64,000 nt of DNA from Pseudomonas sp. MUP55. Its GTDB lineage: Bacteria; Pseudomonadota; Gammaproteobacteria; Pseudomonadales; Pseudomonadaceae. Positions 1 to 9,291 of the stretch are shown piece after piece (within the stretch, counting starts at the first letter, position 1; the number at the start of each line of letters is the position of its first letter). The notes under the pieces are model-generated. The model was not told the origin of the DNA. It was given only the letters and a program-made list of their open reading frames with translations, and searched no databases. The stretch covers positions 3,782,001 through 3,846,000 of the forward strand of contig NZ_CP138214.1 of the NCBI RefSeq assembly GCF_034043515.1, written 5' to 3'. Made by a program: the position numbers and the translations under genes.

Positions 1-1
1 G

Positions 2-655
2 ATGCTGGAGCATGAGCCGCGCCAGTCAAGGTTGGTGGGAGAGGCGCTGAATACCGCAGTGTCATGCGCTGGGGCGTTGCTCAGTTGGGTAGTAATTACA
101 AGTGGTGCTGCGCTAATGCCTTTTACTGCAGGGGCCAGCGCGGTGATCACATTTATTGGTCAGGCAGCTCTACTCGCAAGCGGCACGCAATGTTTCATCG
201 GCCTAGGTCGAACGAGCGTTGAAGCATTAGCTCCTGAGCACCTTGATCGACTGGATAACGAAGCTTGGTTTCAGGCCGTGTCCGCAGCGCTGGATACCAT
301 TGCATTACTCGGCGTCGCCACCTCAGCCTCAACCGTCATAAAAACAGTCAACACAACAACAAGAGTTACTGGCAAGCCACTCACTCAAGTGTTGAAAGGT
401 CTGAACCGACAAGAAAGGGTGAGGCTGAATAATGAGCTGCTCAGGCTCCAAGATCCCCGATTAACGCTAAAACTGCTCAAAATAAAACAAGCCAACAGGG
501 CGGTTCCAAAGCGAATCAGCGCCACAGATATGCAAATGGCTACCGCCAACCATATACGAGAGTCGCTGGCCGCTGCGTTAGGTCTTACCGGAAGCGCAGT
601 GTCTGGGAACGTTAAGACACTGGCAATTGGTATCTACGAGGAAGTCATCCAATAA
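2..655 (+). CDS. Hydrophobic conserved Pseudomonas protein, possibly 5' truncated
   Basis: A frame of 217 residues opens at the second base of the window, so the true start may lie upstream. Residues about 18-60 form two hydrophobic segments rich in Ala, Gly and Ser, and a third weaker one lies near residues 95-110. The rest is charged and helical (a patch rich in Arg, Leu and Asn around 130-165). I have the impression of a Pseudomonas family that is sometimes labelled 'NAD synthetase' without any synthetase motif, but I cannot confirm this and see no catalytic motif. The layout of hydrophobic hairpin plus helical tail is also seen in membrane-inserting toxin or effector C-termini; that is only a possibility. 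Function unknown. Confidence 0.6.
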   Translation: MLEHEPRQSRLVGEALNTAVSCAGALLSWVVITSGAALMPFTAGASAVITFIGQAALLASGTQCFIGLGRTSVEALAPEHLDRLDNEAWFQAVSAALDTIALLGVATSASTVIKTVNTTTRVTGKPLTQVLKGLNRQERVRLNNELLRLQDPRLTLKLLKIKQANRAVPKRISATDMQMATANHIRESLAAALGLTGSAVSGNVKTLAIGIYEEVIQ

Positions 656-731
656 ACAACTTTCGGTAACACTGCGCAGTTGCCTTGATGCCAGTGACCT
701 GGATACTCACGGATCCCGGGAATCCTAGCGA

Positions 732-1016
732 TTAACCTCCCTTGACTTTTTCATTTTTAGATATTGCGCTGGAGATCCATGCAACACCTAGCGTCATGGC
801 AATCAGAAAAGCTTCAACAATAGCGAGCCAGCCCAAGGTCATCCAATACTGCTTTGGTTGTTCCAAAAGCGTGTAAGTGGTCGAAGGCCCTACGCGGCTG
901 AAAGCCACAATCACACCACGAATTAAACCATCAACTATTTGATAGCCTAAAAGTCCGACAACAACGATCAGAACCGCTGTGATGCACCAGAACGATCGAC
1001 TGTCTGAACGTTTCAT
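732..1016 (-). CDS. Small two-helix membrane protein
   Basis: This encodes 94 residues starting MKRSDSRSFW. I chose this ATG over one 29 codons upstream because a GGAG sits about 8 bases before it and a hydrophobic helix follows directly. The predicted helices are residues about 10-32 and 62-85, separated by a polar loop containing SRVGPSTTYTLLEQPKQYW; the tail is basic (KNEKVKGG). It is probably an inner membrane protein. No family was recognised. It stands alone, convergent with the preceding hydrophobic gene. Confidence 0.55.
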   Translation of the reverse strand: MKRSDSRSFWCITAVLIVVVGLLGYQIVDGLIRGVIVAFSRVGPSTTYTLLEQPKQYWMTLGWLAIVEAFLIAMTLGVAWISSAISKNEKVKGG

Positions 1017-1333
1017 AGAGCTTCTCCAAAGATCCAGGATACATTTTGCCTGCATGGACTGAAGGATCTGCCACTGAGTGGCATTAATTTCATCGCGGTG
1101 CACGTAGCCCGTGATTTAACCTTGATGTCGCCCAGTTTCAAACACATATCAACGGGCAGGCTGACTTCTTATCCTCATGTGCGCCAGGAGTTACGTGAGG
1201 CGCACTTTTCCTGAAACGACGACGTAATCACAAGACGGCAAAACGAGATTGGGAAGCGCCTGTCTGTAAATGGCGAAAAATCCGACATCAACTTGCGTCG
1301 CTGCATCTTTACCCTTTTGCCACCCGCTACTAA

Positions 1334-1531
1334 AACGCGCTGTCGTCAAAAGCCACGCTGAACGAGCTGGAGACCCTGCTACAGCACACCCAGGGCCTCA
1401 ACCCGCCTGATTTCGATTATGCCTTCAACCTGGCGTACGGCAAAAAACATACGGATGCCGAGCCGCTATTCGAGGCGCTGCGCGCGTTGATCGACCGCGC
1501 TACCCAGGAACGCCTCGACACCGCACAGTGA
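1334..1531 (+). pseudogene. Start-less remnant of a small helical protein gene
   Basis: After a TAA at 1331 the frame reads without interruption to TGA at 1529-1531 and gives a well-formed helical sequence (LNELETLLQHTQGLNPPDF ... FEALRALIDRATQERLD). Codon use is typical of the neighbours, but no ATG, GTG or TTG with a ribosome site opens it, and the sequence upstream (1017-1333) shows no coding frame that joins it. The simplest reading is the 3' end of a decayed gene. Family not recognised. The 1017-1333 stretch otherwise holds nothing I can name. Confidence 0.4.
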
Positions 1532-1537
1532 CTGACA

Positions 1538-1960
1538 TCACCCCGCCCTGGCCGCCACCGCCTCCACTTCCACAAGCGCCCCCGGCAGGGGCAACGCCAC
1601 CACCTGCAACGCGGTGCGCGCCGGTTTGTTTGGTTGCTCGGGAGTGGCGAAAAACTGCGTATAACCACGCTGCAGCCCGGCGAAATCCAGCTTGCCGTCG
1701 GTTTCCGGGGCGCCGACCAGAAACACCCGCAGCTGCACGATATCGCCCAGGTCGAGGTCCTGCTGCCGGAGGATCTTGCGCAGTTTGTTGAACACCGACA
1801 CCGTCTGCACTTCGGTGTCGCCGTAAACCCCGGGCACGTTCGGGTCGGCCGGGTCCGGCAAGGTGCCGCTGACGAAGACCAGGCTGGCCGAGGCCGGCAC
1901 GGTCACGGTTTGCGAGATGGGAAAATCGCCGACGCTGGTGCGTTGGATGCTATCGCTCAT
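1538..1960 (-). CDS. RidA/YjgF/UK114-family enamine/imine deaminase-like protein
   Basis: This 140-residue protein fits the RidA family in length and fold signature: the N-terminal strand with LVFVSGTLP, the central DIVQLRVFLV strand and a C-terminal RTALQVVALPLPGALVEVEAVA segment, which matches the family signature including the Arg that anchors the substrate carboxylate. Family members hydrolyse reactive 2-aminoacrylate-type imines, but many paralogues have divergent substrates, and the N-terminal half here differs from housekeeping RidA, so it is better called a paralogue. It is convergent with the gene remnant at 1334-1531 and lies downstream of a REP-type repeat. An amine/amino acid oxidase lies just beyond the repeat; oxidases produce imines, so a link is plausible but inferred. 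Confidence 0.85.
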   Translation of the reverse strand: MSDSIQRTSVGDFPISQTVTVPASASLVFVSGTLPDPADPNVPGVYGDTEVQTVSVFNKLRKILRQQDLDLGDIVQLRVFLVGAPETDGKLDFAGLQRGYTQFFATPEQPNKPARTALQVVALPLPGALVEVEAVAARAG

Positions 1961-2014
1961 GGTGTTGCTCCTTGATTGAATGTCTACACAACGCTCGAAG
2001 GCTGCCCCTCCCCT

Positions 2015-2124
2015 TGTGGCGAGGGAGCTTGCTCCCGCTGGGCCGGGACAGGGTTCGCCGCGCTCGTGGCTTTACACGAAGGGGACTGCTACGCACTCCA
2101 GCGGGAGCAAGCTCCCTCGCCACA
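2015..2124. repeat. Paired inverted REP-like element (gcgagggagcttgctcccgc type)
   Basis: Arms at 2015-2041 and 2098-2124 are near-perfect reverse complements (tgtggcgagggagcttgctc... versus gagcaagctccctcgccaca) around a 56-base spacer. Each arm is itself a small palindrome. The arrangement is that of a REPIN (two REPs in inverse orientation), the common extragenic repeat of Pseudomonas. It differs in sequence from the REPINs at 9181 and 60165. Confidence 0.8.
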
Positions 2125-2132
2125 GCGCAGTT

Positions 2133-3716
2133 TCATGACACCGCCAATGCCGTGATCTGGCGCTGTTGCGTCACGCGCTCCGCCAATTGCGCGACCACGT
2201 GCCGCGCCGAATTGGCTGCCGACTCCTGCCAGATGCCCACGCCGCTTTGCACCAGACCGTCACCGGCGAAATAGACGCGGCCGTGGGCCTGTTCCAGCAG
2301 CGCGCTGGCATCGGCCGGGAAATGCTCGCGTTGCAGCCACGGGCCTTCGCTGTAGGGGATCTGCTCCCAGGACACCGCCAACGGGTGGCGCAGGTGCCTG
2401 GAATAGCCTGGGTGCAGCAGTTCCACCGCTTGCCTGGAGGTGGCGTATTGCGCGTCGAAGGACTGCGCGCCGAACACGTCGGCGCCCTCCCCGGTGACGT
2501 AACCGGCCACCAGCACGCCTTCGCGGGTGTTGAGGTCGTTGCTCGGGTACCAGAGCAAACGCGCCGGGTGTTCGACCCAGGACAGGCCGCCATAGGTGCG
2601 GTAATCGCTTTCCCAGAAGCGCGGCGATTGCCACGCCACTTTGGTCGCCTGGTCGCTGCGGGTGCTGAGCAAGGCCGCCTTGATCGGGTCGCTGAAATCG
2701 GTGTCGAGTCTGTTCAGCAACGGCAGCGGCAAGGTGGAGATCAGGTAATCGGCGCGCACCACTTGCTCACGGCCGCTGTGCTGGTCGTGATAAGTCACCG
2801 CCACGCCGTCTTCCAACTGGCGGATCTGCCGCACCTGCGCGCCCAACTGCACCTGCTCGCGCACGCGCTGGTAGAACGCCTCGGTGATACGGTCCATGCC
2901 GCCCACCGGCTGAAACATGGTCGCTGAAAACTCCGGGAACTCAGTGTGCAGCAGCGCGCCCCACAGCTCGGGATGCAGCAGGCGCTCAAGGCCAATCGGC
3001 GTGGCGCTGGCGGGCAGCGCACCGGGGTGTGCGGGCGATTCAAGGTGGCCGGCGCGCAAGCTGCCTTCGTAGGCCAATGCCTGGGAGAGGTCGCCATACA
3101 CCTGCAGGAAGGCGAGCAGCCGCGTGCGCTCATCCAAGGTCAATACGTCATCGAGCGCATCGCGCTGCACCGCCTTGGCGAGCAGGCCGGACAGATGCCC
3201 GCGTGCATCGTTGACCGCCTGGCCGACGGTGAACGCCGGTTGTTGCAGGTCTGGCCGCACCTGGGCGCCATGGCTGCTGTTGACCAGCACCTCCAGCGGC
3301 ACGCCCAGTTCGCTGCAATAGTCGAGGAGGGTGCGATGCTGGCTGGGGATGCGCGCCGGGCCGGCGTTGAAATACTGGCCCGGATCGAACGCCACCGTTT
3401 GCGAGCGGCCGTCCTTGTAGTCCACGCGGTCGCCATTGCGCAGGGTCCAGGTGCGTCCGCCCACGCGGTCGCGGGCCTCCAGCACCTGCACGGCGAACCC
3501 GGCGCGGGTCAGTTCCAGCGCGCTGACCAGCCCGGCAATCCCGGCGCCCAGTACCAGCACGCGGGTGCCCTGCCCCAGGCCGTCCTTGAGTTTGAGCGGC
3601 TGTGGCCGCCGGTGTGAAGACGGCCCCAGTCCCAGTGCAGCCAGCGCATCCTGGGCCGCCTTTTCGCCGCCGACTGCGGCGATGCTCGACAGTGCTTCAC
3701 GTCGTGTCAGTCCCAT
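2133..3716 (-). CDS. Flavin monoamine oxidase / L-amino acid oxidase family protein
   Basis: This 527-residue protein has a Rossmann dinucleotide fold near residues 52-90 ([17 protein letters not shown] followed by [13 protein letters not shown]), which is the FAD-binding and GG-box signature of the amine oxidase superfamily, and a C-terminal FAD segment ([21 protein letters not shown]). The N-terminus ([17 protein letters not shown]) resembles the short leader of secreted L-amino acid oxidases but lacks a convincing hydrophobic core, so export is uncertain. Expected chemistry is oxidative deamination of an amine or amino acid to imine and peroxide. It is the last gene of a five-gene - strand group with a TonB receptor and a polar amino acid ABC transporter; the 11-base gap to the binding-protein gene suggests co-transcription and that the transported compound is its substrate (inference). 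Confidence 0.85.
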   Translation of the reverse strand: MGLTRREALSSIAAVGGEKAAQDALAALGLGPSSHRRPQPLKLKDGLGQGTRVLVLGAGIAGLVSALELTRAGFAVQVLEARDRVGGRTWTLRNGDRVDYKDGRSQTVAFDPGQYFNAGPARIPSQHRTLLDYCSELGVPLEVLVNSSHGAQVRPDLQQPAFTVGQAVNDARGHLSGLLAKAVQRDALDDVLTLDERTRLLAFLQVYGDLSQALAYEGSLRAGHLESPAHPGALPASATPIGLERLLHPELWGALLHTEFPEFSATMFQPVGGMDRITEAFYQRVREQVQLGAQVRQIRQLEDGVAVTYHDQHSGREQVVRADYLISTLPLPLLNRLDTDFSDPIKAALLSTRSDQATKVAWQSPRFWESDYRTYGGLSWVEHPARLLWYPSNDLNTREGVLVAGYVTGEGADVFGAQSFDAQYATSRQAVELLHPGYSRHLRHPLAVSWEQIPYSEGPWLQREHFPADASALLEQAHGRVYFAGDGLVQSGVGIWQESAANSARHVVAQLAERVTQQRQITALAVS

Positions 3717-3727
3717 GTTCGATACTC

Positions 3728-4651
3728 CTAATCCGGCAGCCCAGGTGGGTTGATCAACGATTGGTCAACGCGCTCCACATCCAGGCCCCAACGCTGCAAC
3801 ACTTGCGCGTATTGCCCCCCGGCAATCGCACCTTCCAGGGCGGTGTGGATCGGCTTGACCAGGCCGTTGTCCTTGCGCGTGGTCACGGCGATATCGGCCT
3901 GCAACGGCCAGCCGCCGTTGACGGTGCCGACGCGCTTGATGCCGCCGGTGATCGCCGCCGAGTAGGCGTACACCGAGTTGGGCCCGAACAGCGCATCGCT
4001 GCGTCCCGACTGCACCGCCAGTTGCGCAGCGGCCTGGTCGTCGAAGTACTGCAGCAGCGCAGGCTTGAGGCCAGCCTTTTCATTGGCCTCGTTCCACGCC
4101 AGCAAGACCTTTTCCTGATTGGTGCCGGAGCCGACGATGATCTTCAGCCCGGCGATGTCGGCGGCCTGCTTGATCTCGCTGATCGGGCTGGTGCTCTTGA
4201 CGTAAAAGCCGAGCACATCCTGTCGATAGGTGGCGAAGTCAAACCGCTTCTTGCGCGCCTCGGTCACGGTGACGTTGCTGATCACCGCGTCGTACTTGCC
4301 CGAACTGACGCCCAGGGGCCAGTCCTCCCAACTGGTCTGCACCACGTTGAGTTGCAGGCCGAGACTGTCGGCGACCAACTGCGCGGTGTCGGCTTCGCTG
4401 CCGATGGTGGTCTTGTCATCGCTGGCCAGCAGCGCCAGGGGCGGCCCGGCCACACCGGACACGGCGACGGTGAACTTGCCGGGCTGGGCGAACTTGAAGC
4501 CCGGCGGGATTTGCGCGATGGCCGCTTCGTTACGTGGCGCATGAATGCGCGGGCGGTCGGGGCTGAGGTCGACCTGCTGCACCGCGAACACCTGGGGTGC
4601 GGTGCCGATGGCAAGCGCCAGCACGGCCAGGCGGATAGGTTGGATAAACAT
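3728..4651 (-). CDS. Polar amino acid ABC transporter, periplasmic substrate-binding protein
   Basis: This 307-residue protein has a signal peptide (hydrophobic to about residue 23, cleavage after QVFA). The mature part reads as an SBP_bac_3 protein: FTVAVSG strand, a [19 protein letters not shown] segment, and [23 protein letters not shown], the family pattern in which Arg binds the ligand carboxylate. It would deliver an amino acid-like ligand to the permease at 5436-6407. It lies between the ATPase gene (18-base gap) and the oxidase gene. The ligand cannot be told from sequence. Confidence 0.9.
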   Translation of the reverse strand: MFIQPIRLAVLALAIGTAPQVFAVQQVDLSPDRPRIHAPRNEAAIAQIPPGFKFAQPGKFTVAVSGVAGPPLALLASDDKTTIGSEADTAQLVADSLGLQLNVVQTSWEDWPLGVSSGKYDAVISNVTVTEARKKRFDFATYRQDVLGFYVKSTSPISEIKQAADIAGLKIIVGSGTNQEKVLLAWNEANEKAGLKPALLQYFDDQAAAQLAVQSGRSDALFGPNSVYAYSAAITGGIKRVGTVNGGWPLQADIAVTTRKDNGLVKPIHTALEGAIAGGQYAQVLQRWGLDVERVDQSLINPPGLPD

Positions 4652-4669
4652 GGGCAGTCACTCCTTGAA

Positions 4670-5443
4670 CTAAAGCACCTTGCCGAGAAAGGCCTGGGTG
4701 CGGGGGTGTCGGGGTTGGCGGAAGATCTGTTCGGGCGGGCCTTCTTCGATCAACTGGCCGTCGCAGAGAAACACCACGTGGTCAGCGACCTCGCGGGCAA
4801 AGCCGATCTCATGGGTGACGATCACCAGGGTGACGCCCAATTGGGTCAGGCCCTTGATCACGTCGAGCACTTCGCCCACCAGCTCCGGGTCGAGGGCCGA
4901 GGTGGGTTCGTCGAACAGCAACACCTTGGGGTCCAGCGCCAGCGCACGGGCAATGGCGACGCGCTGCTGCTGGCCGCCCGAGAGCTAGCGCGGGTAGGCG
5001 TCGAGCTTGTCCGCCAGGCCGACCTTGGCCAGCAACTCGGCCGCTTTGTCTCGCGCCTGGGCCTTGCTCCAGCGCTTGTGGGCCAACGGCGCTTCGGCAA
5101 TGTTTTCCCAGGCGCTGAGGTGCGGGAACAGGTTGAAGTTCTGGAACACGAAGCCCACGTCGATGCGTCGCTTGAGAATTTCTCGCTCTTTGAGCTCGAA
5201 CAGCAGGTCACCCTTGCGCCGATAGCCGACGTACTCACCGTCGATGGTGATGTGCCCGCTGTCGATCTTCTCCAGGTGGTTGATGGTGCGCAGCAAGGTG
5301 GACTTGCCCGAGCCGGACGGCCCGAGGATCACCGTGACCTTGCCCGGATCGATGGTCAGGTCGATGTTATCGAGCACCTGCTGGTTGCCGAAGCGCTTGC
5401 CTACGCCCTGGATCTGGATACGCCCTGCGCGTGCTTCAGCCAT
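4670..5443 (-). pseudogene. Amino acid ABC transporter ATP-binding gene interrupted by an in-frame amber codon
   Basis: The frame from ATG 5443 (MAEARAGRIQIQG) to 4670 would encode 257 residues, the normal length for this family: Walker A GPSGSGKST near residue 40, Q-loop VFQNFNLFP, Walker B VLLFDEP, D-loop and H-loop VIVTHEIGFA. At 4985-4987 the codon is TAG, so the reading is AYPR-stop-LSGGQQQRVAIARAL; relatives have Q here, and CAG to TAG is a single change. This splits the protein into 152 and 104 residues, separating Walker A from the signature and Walker B. Everything else in the frame is intact, so the change is recent, a sequencing error, or read through by a suppressor. It overlaps the permease gene by 8 bases. 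The transporter would be inactive if the codon is real. Confidence 0.85.
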
Positions 5444-6407
5444 GGGTTTTCTCCTTGAGCCAATGGCGCAGACGTTGCAGCGGCGTCGGCGGCAACACGC
5501 GCGCGGTGCCACGGGCAAAGTGGCGCTCGACGTAATACTGGGCGCTGGTCAGCACCGTGGTGATGATCAGGTACCACACGGTGGCCACGATCAGCAGCGG
5601 GATCACCGCCTGGGTGCGGTTGTAGATGACCTGCACGGTGTAGAACAGCTCCGGCAGGGCCAGCACGTAGACAATCGAGGTGCCCTTGACCAGGCCGATG
5701 ATCTCGTTGAAACCCGACGGCAGGATCGAACGCAATGCCTGGGGCAGGATGATCCGGAATATCCGCCGCGAGGCCGGCAGCCCCAACGCCGCAGCGGCTT
5801 CGTGCTGGCCGGCATCCACACCGATCAGGCCACCGCGAATGATCTCCGCCGCGTATGCCGCCTGCATCAGGCTCAAGCCCAGTACAGCCACGGTGAACTG
5901 GCTGAGCACATCCACGGTGGACCACTGCGCGAACACCTGATCGGTAAACGGCACACCGATCACGATGTGGTCGTACAGGTAGGCAAAGTTGTAGAGGATG
6001 ATCAGCACCAGCAGCGCCGGCATCGAGCGGAAGAACCAGATATAGCCCCAGGCCAGCGCCGCCAGCAGCGGCGAGCCCGACAGCCGTGCCAGGGCCAGCG
6101 CGGTGCCGAGAATGATGCTGAACAGCGTGCTCAGCAGCGTCAGCAAGAGGGTCTGCCCCAGGCCGCGCAGCACCGACGGCGAGAAGAACCACTGGCCGAA
6201 CACGCCCCACTCCCAACGCGGATTGGTGGCCAGGGAATGCACGATGGCAAGCAGCACCAGCGCGGCAAAGATCGAGCCGGCCCAGCGCCAGGGATGCCGG
6301 GCCGGTACTACCTGCAGGGCGCGGATCGGCGTGGACACGCGGCGCTGGCGAAGCGGGTAATCGGTGACCTCATCGATCAGGTCATAGGGTTTGGCGACAG
6401 TGGGCAT
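5436..6407 (-). CDS. Polar amino acid ABC transporter permease
   Basis: This 323-residue inner membrane protein has a long N-terminal cytoplasmic region, a first helix near residues 43-60 and the HisMQ-type permease domain with about five helices from residue 80. The domain contains the EAA loop (GQHEAAAALGLPASRRIFRI), which contacts the ATPase. It is longer than minimal HisM/HisQ proteins because of the extra N-terminal segment, a form common in Pseudomonas. A single permease gene implies a homodimer. Its end overlaps the start of the ATPase gene. The TonB receptor gene upstream ends 19 bases before it. Confidence 0.92.
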   Translation of the reverse strand: MPTVAKPYDLIDEVTDYPLRQRRVSTPIRALQVVPARHPWRWAGSIFAALVLLAIVHSLATNPRWEWGVFGQWFFSPSVLRGLGQTLLLTLLSTLFSIILGTALALARLSGSPLLAALAWGYIWFFRSMPALLVLIILYNFAYLYDHIVIGVPFTDQVFAQWSTVDVLSQFTVAVLGLSLMQAAYAAEIIRGGLIGVDAGQHEAAAALGLPASRRIFRIILPQALRSILPSGFNEIIGLVKGTSIVYVLALPELFYTVQVIYNRTQAVIPLLIVATVWYLIITTVLTSAQYYVERHFARGTARVLPPTPLQRLRHWLKEKTHG

Positions 6408-6426
6408 GTGCTAGTCCTCGCAGGCC

Positions 6427-8820
6427 TTAGAAGGCATAAGTCAGCCGGGTGTAGTAATACCCGCCGGTAAAACCATAGGGCGAATAGGTGCCGTAGCTGG
6501 CGAGCATGGTGCTGCTCGGCACGCCTTGTTTCTTGGGGTAGATGTCGAAGAGGTTCTTGGCGCCGACGGCCACGTTGAGGTCTTTGGTGAGGTTGTAGCC
6601 AAGGTCGAGGTCGGTGATCCATTTGGCGCTGTAGACGCGGTCCAGGTCGCGATTGGCCGATGAGTTCACTTCCTTGTAGGCGCCGTAGCGGGTCAGGGCC
6701 AGGTTGAGGTTCAAGCGCCCGATGCTCCAGTCGCCGCCGAGGATCAGCTTGGTGTTGGGTTGCACATCGGTGATCAGGTTGCGCGCCTGGCGGTCCATCA
6801 GTTCGTAGGAGGTGCCGAGGATGTTGGTCGACTCCTTGTAGTTGAGGATCTTGGTCTGGTTCCAGTTGAACGCGGCGGTCCACTTCAGTGCACCGAAGGC
6901 GCCCAGGTCCTGGTTGTAGCTGCTGACCAGGTCCAGGCCCTTGGTGCGGGTGTCGGCGCCGTTGATGAAGTACTGGCCGCCAGAGGTGGAATTGACGCCG
7001 TTGTTCTGCAGCACCTGGGTGACTTCGGGCCCGAGCAGGGTGCCGGTGAGGGTGATGCGGTCGCGCAGGTTGATCACGTAGGCATCGGCGGTGAAGCTCA
7101 GGCGATCGGTGGGTGTAAGCGTGACGCCGAGGCTGAAGTTGGTGGAGCGCTCGGGCTTGAGGTCCTCGGCGCCCAGTGCCCTGGCCGCCGCAGAACCGAC
7201 CGGCAATACGCCGTAGTTGATCGACTGGTACACCCCATCGACCACGCCATAGGTGGTCGAGCGTGCACTGAACAGGCTGTTGGCCAGCGAGGGCGCACGA
7301 AAGCCATTGCTCACCGTGGCACGTACAGCCAATTGCGGCGTGAAGTCATAACGGGTGGTCAGTTTGCCGCTGCGGGTGGCGCCCACGCCCTGGTTGTAAT
7401 GCTCGTAGCGCACGGCGGTGCCCACGTACCAGTCCGGCAACGGGTTGAAGCCCGCGTCCACGTAACCTGCGACGCTGTTGCGCGAGGCGGTGCTTTCTTC
7501 GTCGGGGGAAATGCCGTTGGTGACCTGGGCCCCGGACGACGCGCAATTGCCCGGTGCCACGCAGTAACCGCCGTTGGCGTAGGACGCGTAATCGCCGGCC
7601 TGCACCTCATAGGTGTCGCGCCGATGTTCCAAACCATAGGACAGGTCCAGCGGCTTTTGCAGGCCGATATCGAAGCCGCGCTTGAAGTCCAGGTTGGTGG
7701 TCAGCTCGGTGGAAATCCACGTGCCGGAGGTGAAGCGGTTCGGTGTGGCCTCGCCCAGGGATGGGTTCTGGTTATGGGTGGTGCCCTGCTCCGCTTCGTT
7801 GCGCCCGTAGGTGGTGGACAGGTCCCAGTCCCACTCGCCCAGGGTGCCCTTGCCGCCGAAGGCCGCCTGGAAATCATCCTCGTCGATAAACCAGGTGGGC
7901 GTGTAGCCGGAGGGGTAGCCGTTGGGCCCGGTGGTGATGGTGTTGGTGATGGTCGGCAGGCGGAAGTTCTGGCCCTGCTCGGCCTTGCGCCGTGAGTAGG
8001 TGGTGAAGGAGTAGAGGCTGAGCGTGTTGTCGATGGGCAGCTCGGCGTTGTAGCCCAGGGTCAGCAGATGGGTCTTGGGCGTGCCGTAGCCGCCGTAGGT
8101 GGACTTGCCGGCCAGGCCGTAGGCTTGTTCATAGGTATAGCCATTGGCGCTGGCCTTGTTGTCGTCGTTCTGGCTGCGCGCATCCAGGGCCAACTGCACG
8201 ATACCGCCGTCGCCGATTTCAAAACCCTTGTTGAGGCTTTGCTGCACGGTCTGCTTCTTGCCGTCATAGCCCAGGCCCGCATTGGTGACCGAGGTGCCGC
8301 TGGTGTCGGCCTTGAGGATCACGTTGATCACCCCGGCGATGGCGTCGGACCCGTACTGGGCGGCGGCGCCATCGCGCAGCACTTCCACATGGTCGATGGC
8401 GCTGATGGGGATCAGGTCCAGGTCGGCCGGGGCCGCGCCGGTGTTGATGCCGTTGATGTTCAGGGTGGCGCTGGTATGGCGGCGCTTGCCGTTGACCAGC
8501 ACCAGCACTTCGGCCGCGCTCAAGCCTCGCAGGTTGGGGGCGCGGGCAATGCCACTGGCATCCCAGCCGGTTTTCTCCGGTAGCGTCAGCGAGGGGATCA
8601 CCGCACTGAGCGCTTCCATCAAACCGGGTTTGCCGGTGCTTTGCAGTTGCCGGGCGCTGACCACATCGATGGGCACCGGGCTGCTGGTGACGGTGCGCTG
8701 CTCGGCGCCACGGTTCCCGGTGACAACCACGGTGGACAAGGTGCTGTCATCCTGGGCCTGGGCCGCGGCGGCCAGCAGGGACAGGGTCAAGGCTGCGGTG
8801 GGGGGTAGAACATGCTTCAT
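6427..8820 (-). CDS. TonB-dependent outer membrane receptor
   Basis: This 797-residue protein starts MKHVLPPTAALTLSLLAAAAQA; this ATG was chosen over one 19 codons upstream because a signal peptide and a GGGA ribosome site at 7 bases fit it. The TonB box-like STVVVTG follows the cleavage site, then the plug (VPIDVVSARQL ... LVNGKRRHTSATLNINGI ... VEVLRDGAAAQYGSDAIAGVINVIL) and the 22-strand barrel ending in aromatic TYAF, the terminal Phe needed for outer membrane insertion. It is the first gene of the ABC transporter/oxidase group and would bring the ligand into the periplasm using TonB energy. No iron-siderophore motif is diagnostic, so the substrate is open. Confidence 0.93.
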   Translation of the reverse strand: MKHVLPPTAALTLSLLAAAAQAQDDSTLSTVVVTGNRGAEQRTVTSSPVPIDVVSARQLQSTGKPGLMEALSAVIPSLTLPEKTGWDASGIARAPNLRGLSAAEVLVLVNGKRRHTSATLNINGINTGAAPADLDLIPISAIDHVEVLRDGAAAQYGSDAIAGVINVILKADTSGTSVTNAGLGYDGKKQTVQQSLNKGFEIGDGGIVQLALDARSQNDDNKASANGYTYEQAYGLAGKSTYGGYGTPKTHLLTLGYNAELPIDNTLSLYSFTTYSRRKAEQGQNFRLPTITNTITTGPNGYPSGYTPTWFIDEDDFQAAFGGKGTLGEWDWDLSTTYGRNEAEQGTTHNQNPSLGEATPNRFTSGTWISTELTTNLDFKRGFDIGLQKPLDLSYGLEHRRDTYEVQAGDYASYANGGYCVAPGNCASSGAQVTNGISPDEESTASRNSVAGYVDAGFNPLPDWYVGTAVRYEHYNQGVGATRSGKLTTRYDFTPQLAVRATVSNGFRAPSLANSLFSARSTTYGVVDGVYQSINYGVLPVGSAAARALGAEDLKPERSTNFSLGVTLTPTDRLSFTADAYVINLRDRITLTGTLLGPEVTQVLQNNGVNSTSGGQYFINGADTRTKGLDLVSSYNQDLGAFGALKWTAAFNWNQTKILNYKESTNILGTSYELMDRQARNLITDVQPNTKLILGGDWSIGRLNLNLALTRYGAYKEVNSSANRDLDRVYSAKWITDLDLGYNLTKDLNVAVGAKNLFDIYPKKQGVPSSTMLASYGTYSPYGFTGGYYYTRLTYAF

Positions 8821-9050
8821 CGCTATTCCCAGATTTTCAAATCGCAGGGTCGGGCAGGCACGCGCTGGGCGCGGCATGGCCGGTGTTCACGGTTGGGTGC
8901 GGTTTGAACTAGGTGTGGGGCGAGCGAGGGGCTTGAAGGGGCAACATACGTTGAACTCCGTTCCAACGATTCTGCTGCCGGGGATTACCCGGTCAGTTGC
9001 GCAGAATCTGAATCACGCTGGGTACCATCCGGGGTCAGGGGTAGGCTGTT

Positions 9051-9170
9051 GAGTTCAAACATAACGGAATGAATTTCAAAAACATAATGCTATTTGGGCA
9101 TAAGCTAATATTCTTGAATTTCATTATTTTTATATATATTTATTCATATAAATAATATTTTAGAGCCATT
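9051..9170. promoter_or_regulatory. Strongly AT-rich upstream region of the TonB receptor gene
   Basis: By my count about 78% of bases in 9061-9180 are A or T, in a neighbourhood that is clearly GC-rich. The tract contains runs such as tatatatatttattcatata and ends about 230 bases before the receptor start at 8820. This is typical of strong regulated promoters or nucleoid-protein binding regions in Pseudomonas. I could not fix a -35/-10 pair with confidence. The 8821-9050 part holds nothing else I can name. Confidence 0.4.
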
Positions 9171-9180
9171 GAGATGCAAA

Positions 9181-9269
9181 TGTGGGAGGGGGCTTGCCCC
9201 CGATGGCGGCGGGTCAGCTGTGGATGCAGTGGCTGACACTCAGCTATCGGGGGCAAGCCCCCTCTCACA
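9181..9269. repeat. REPIN (tgtgggaggggg...cccccgat type)
   Basis: The left arm at 9181-9206 and the right arm at 9244-9269 are reverse complements except for one or two bases, and each contains the palindromic core gggggcttgccccc. The same element, with the same arm spacing class, recurs at 60165-60254. It lies between the divergently read AT-rich region and the 3' end of gspD. Confidence 0.88.
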
Positions 9270-9291
9270 TTGGTACGGTGTGTAGTCAAGC

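Noticed and set aside
3602..5458. A 618-codon open frame on the + strand
   Set aside because: It covers the reverse of the binding protein and ABC ATPase genes and has no recognisable domain.
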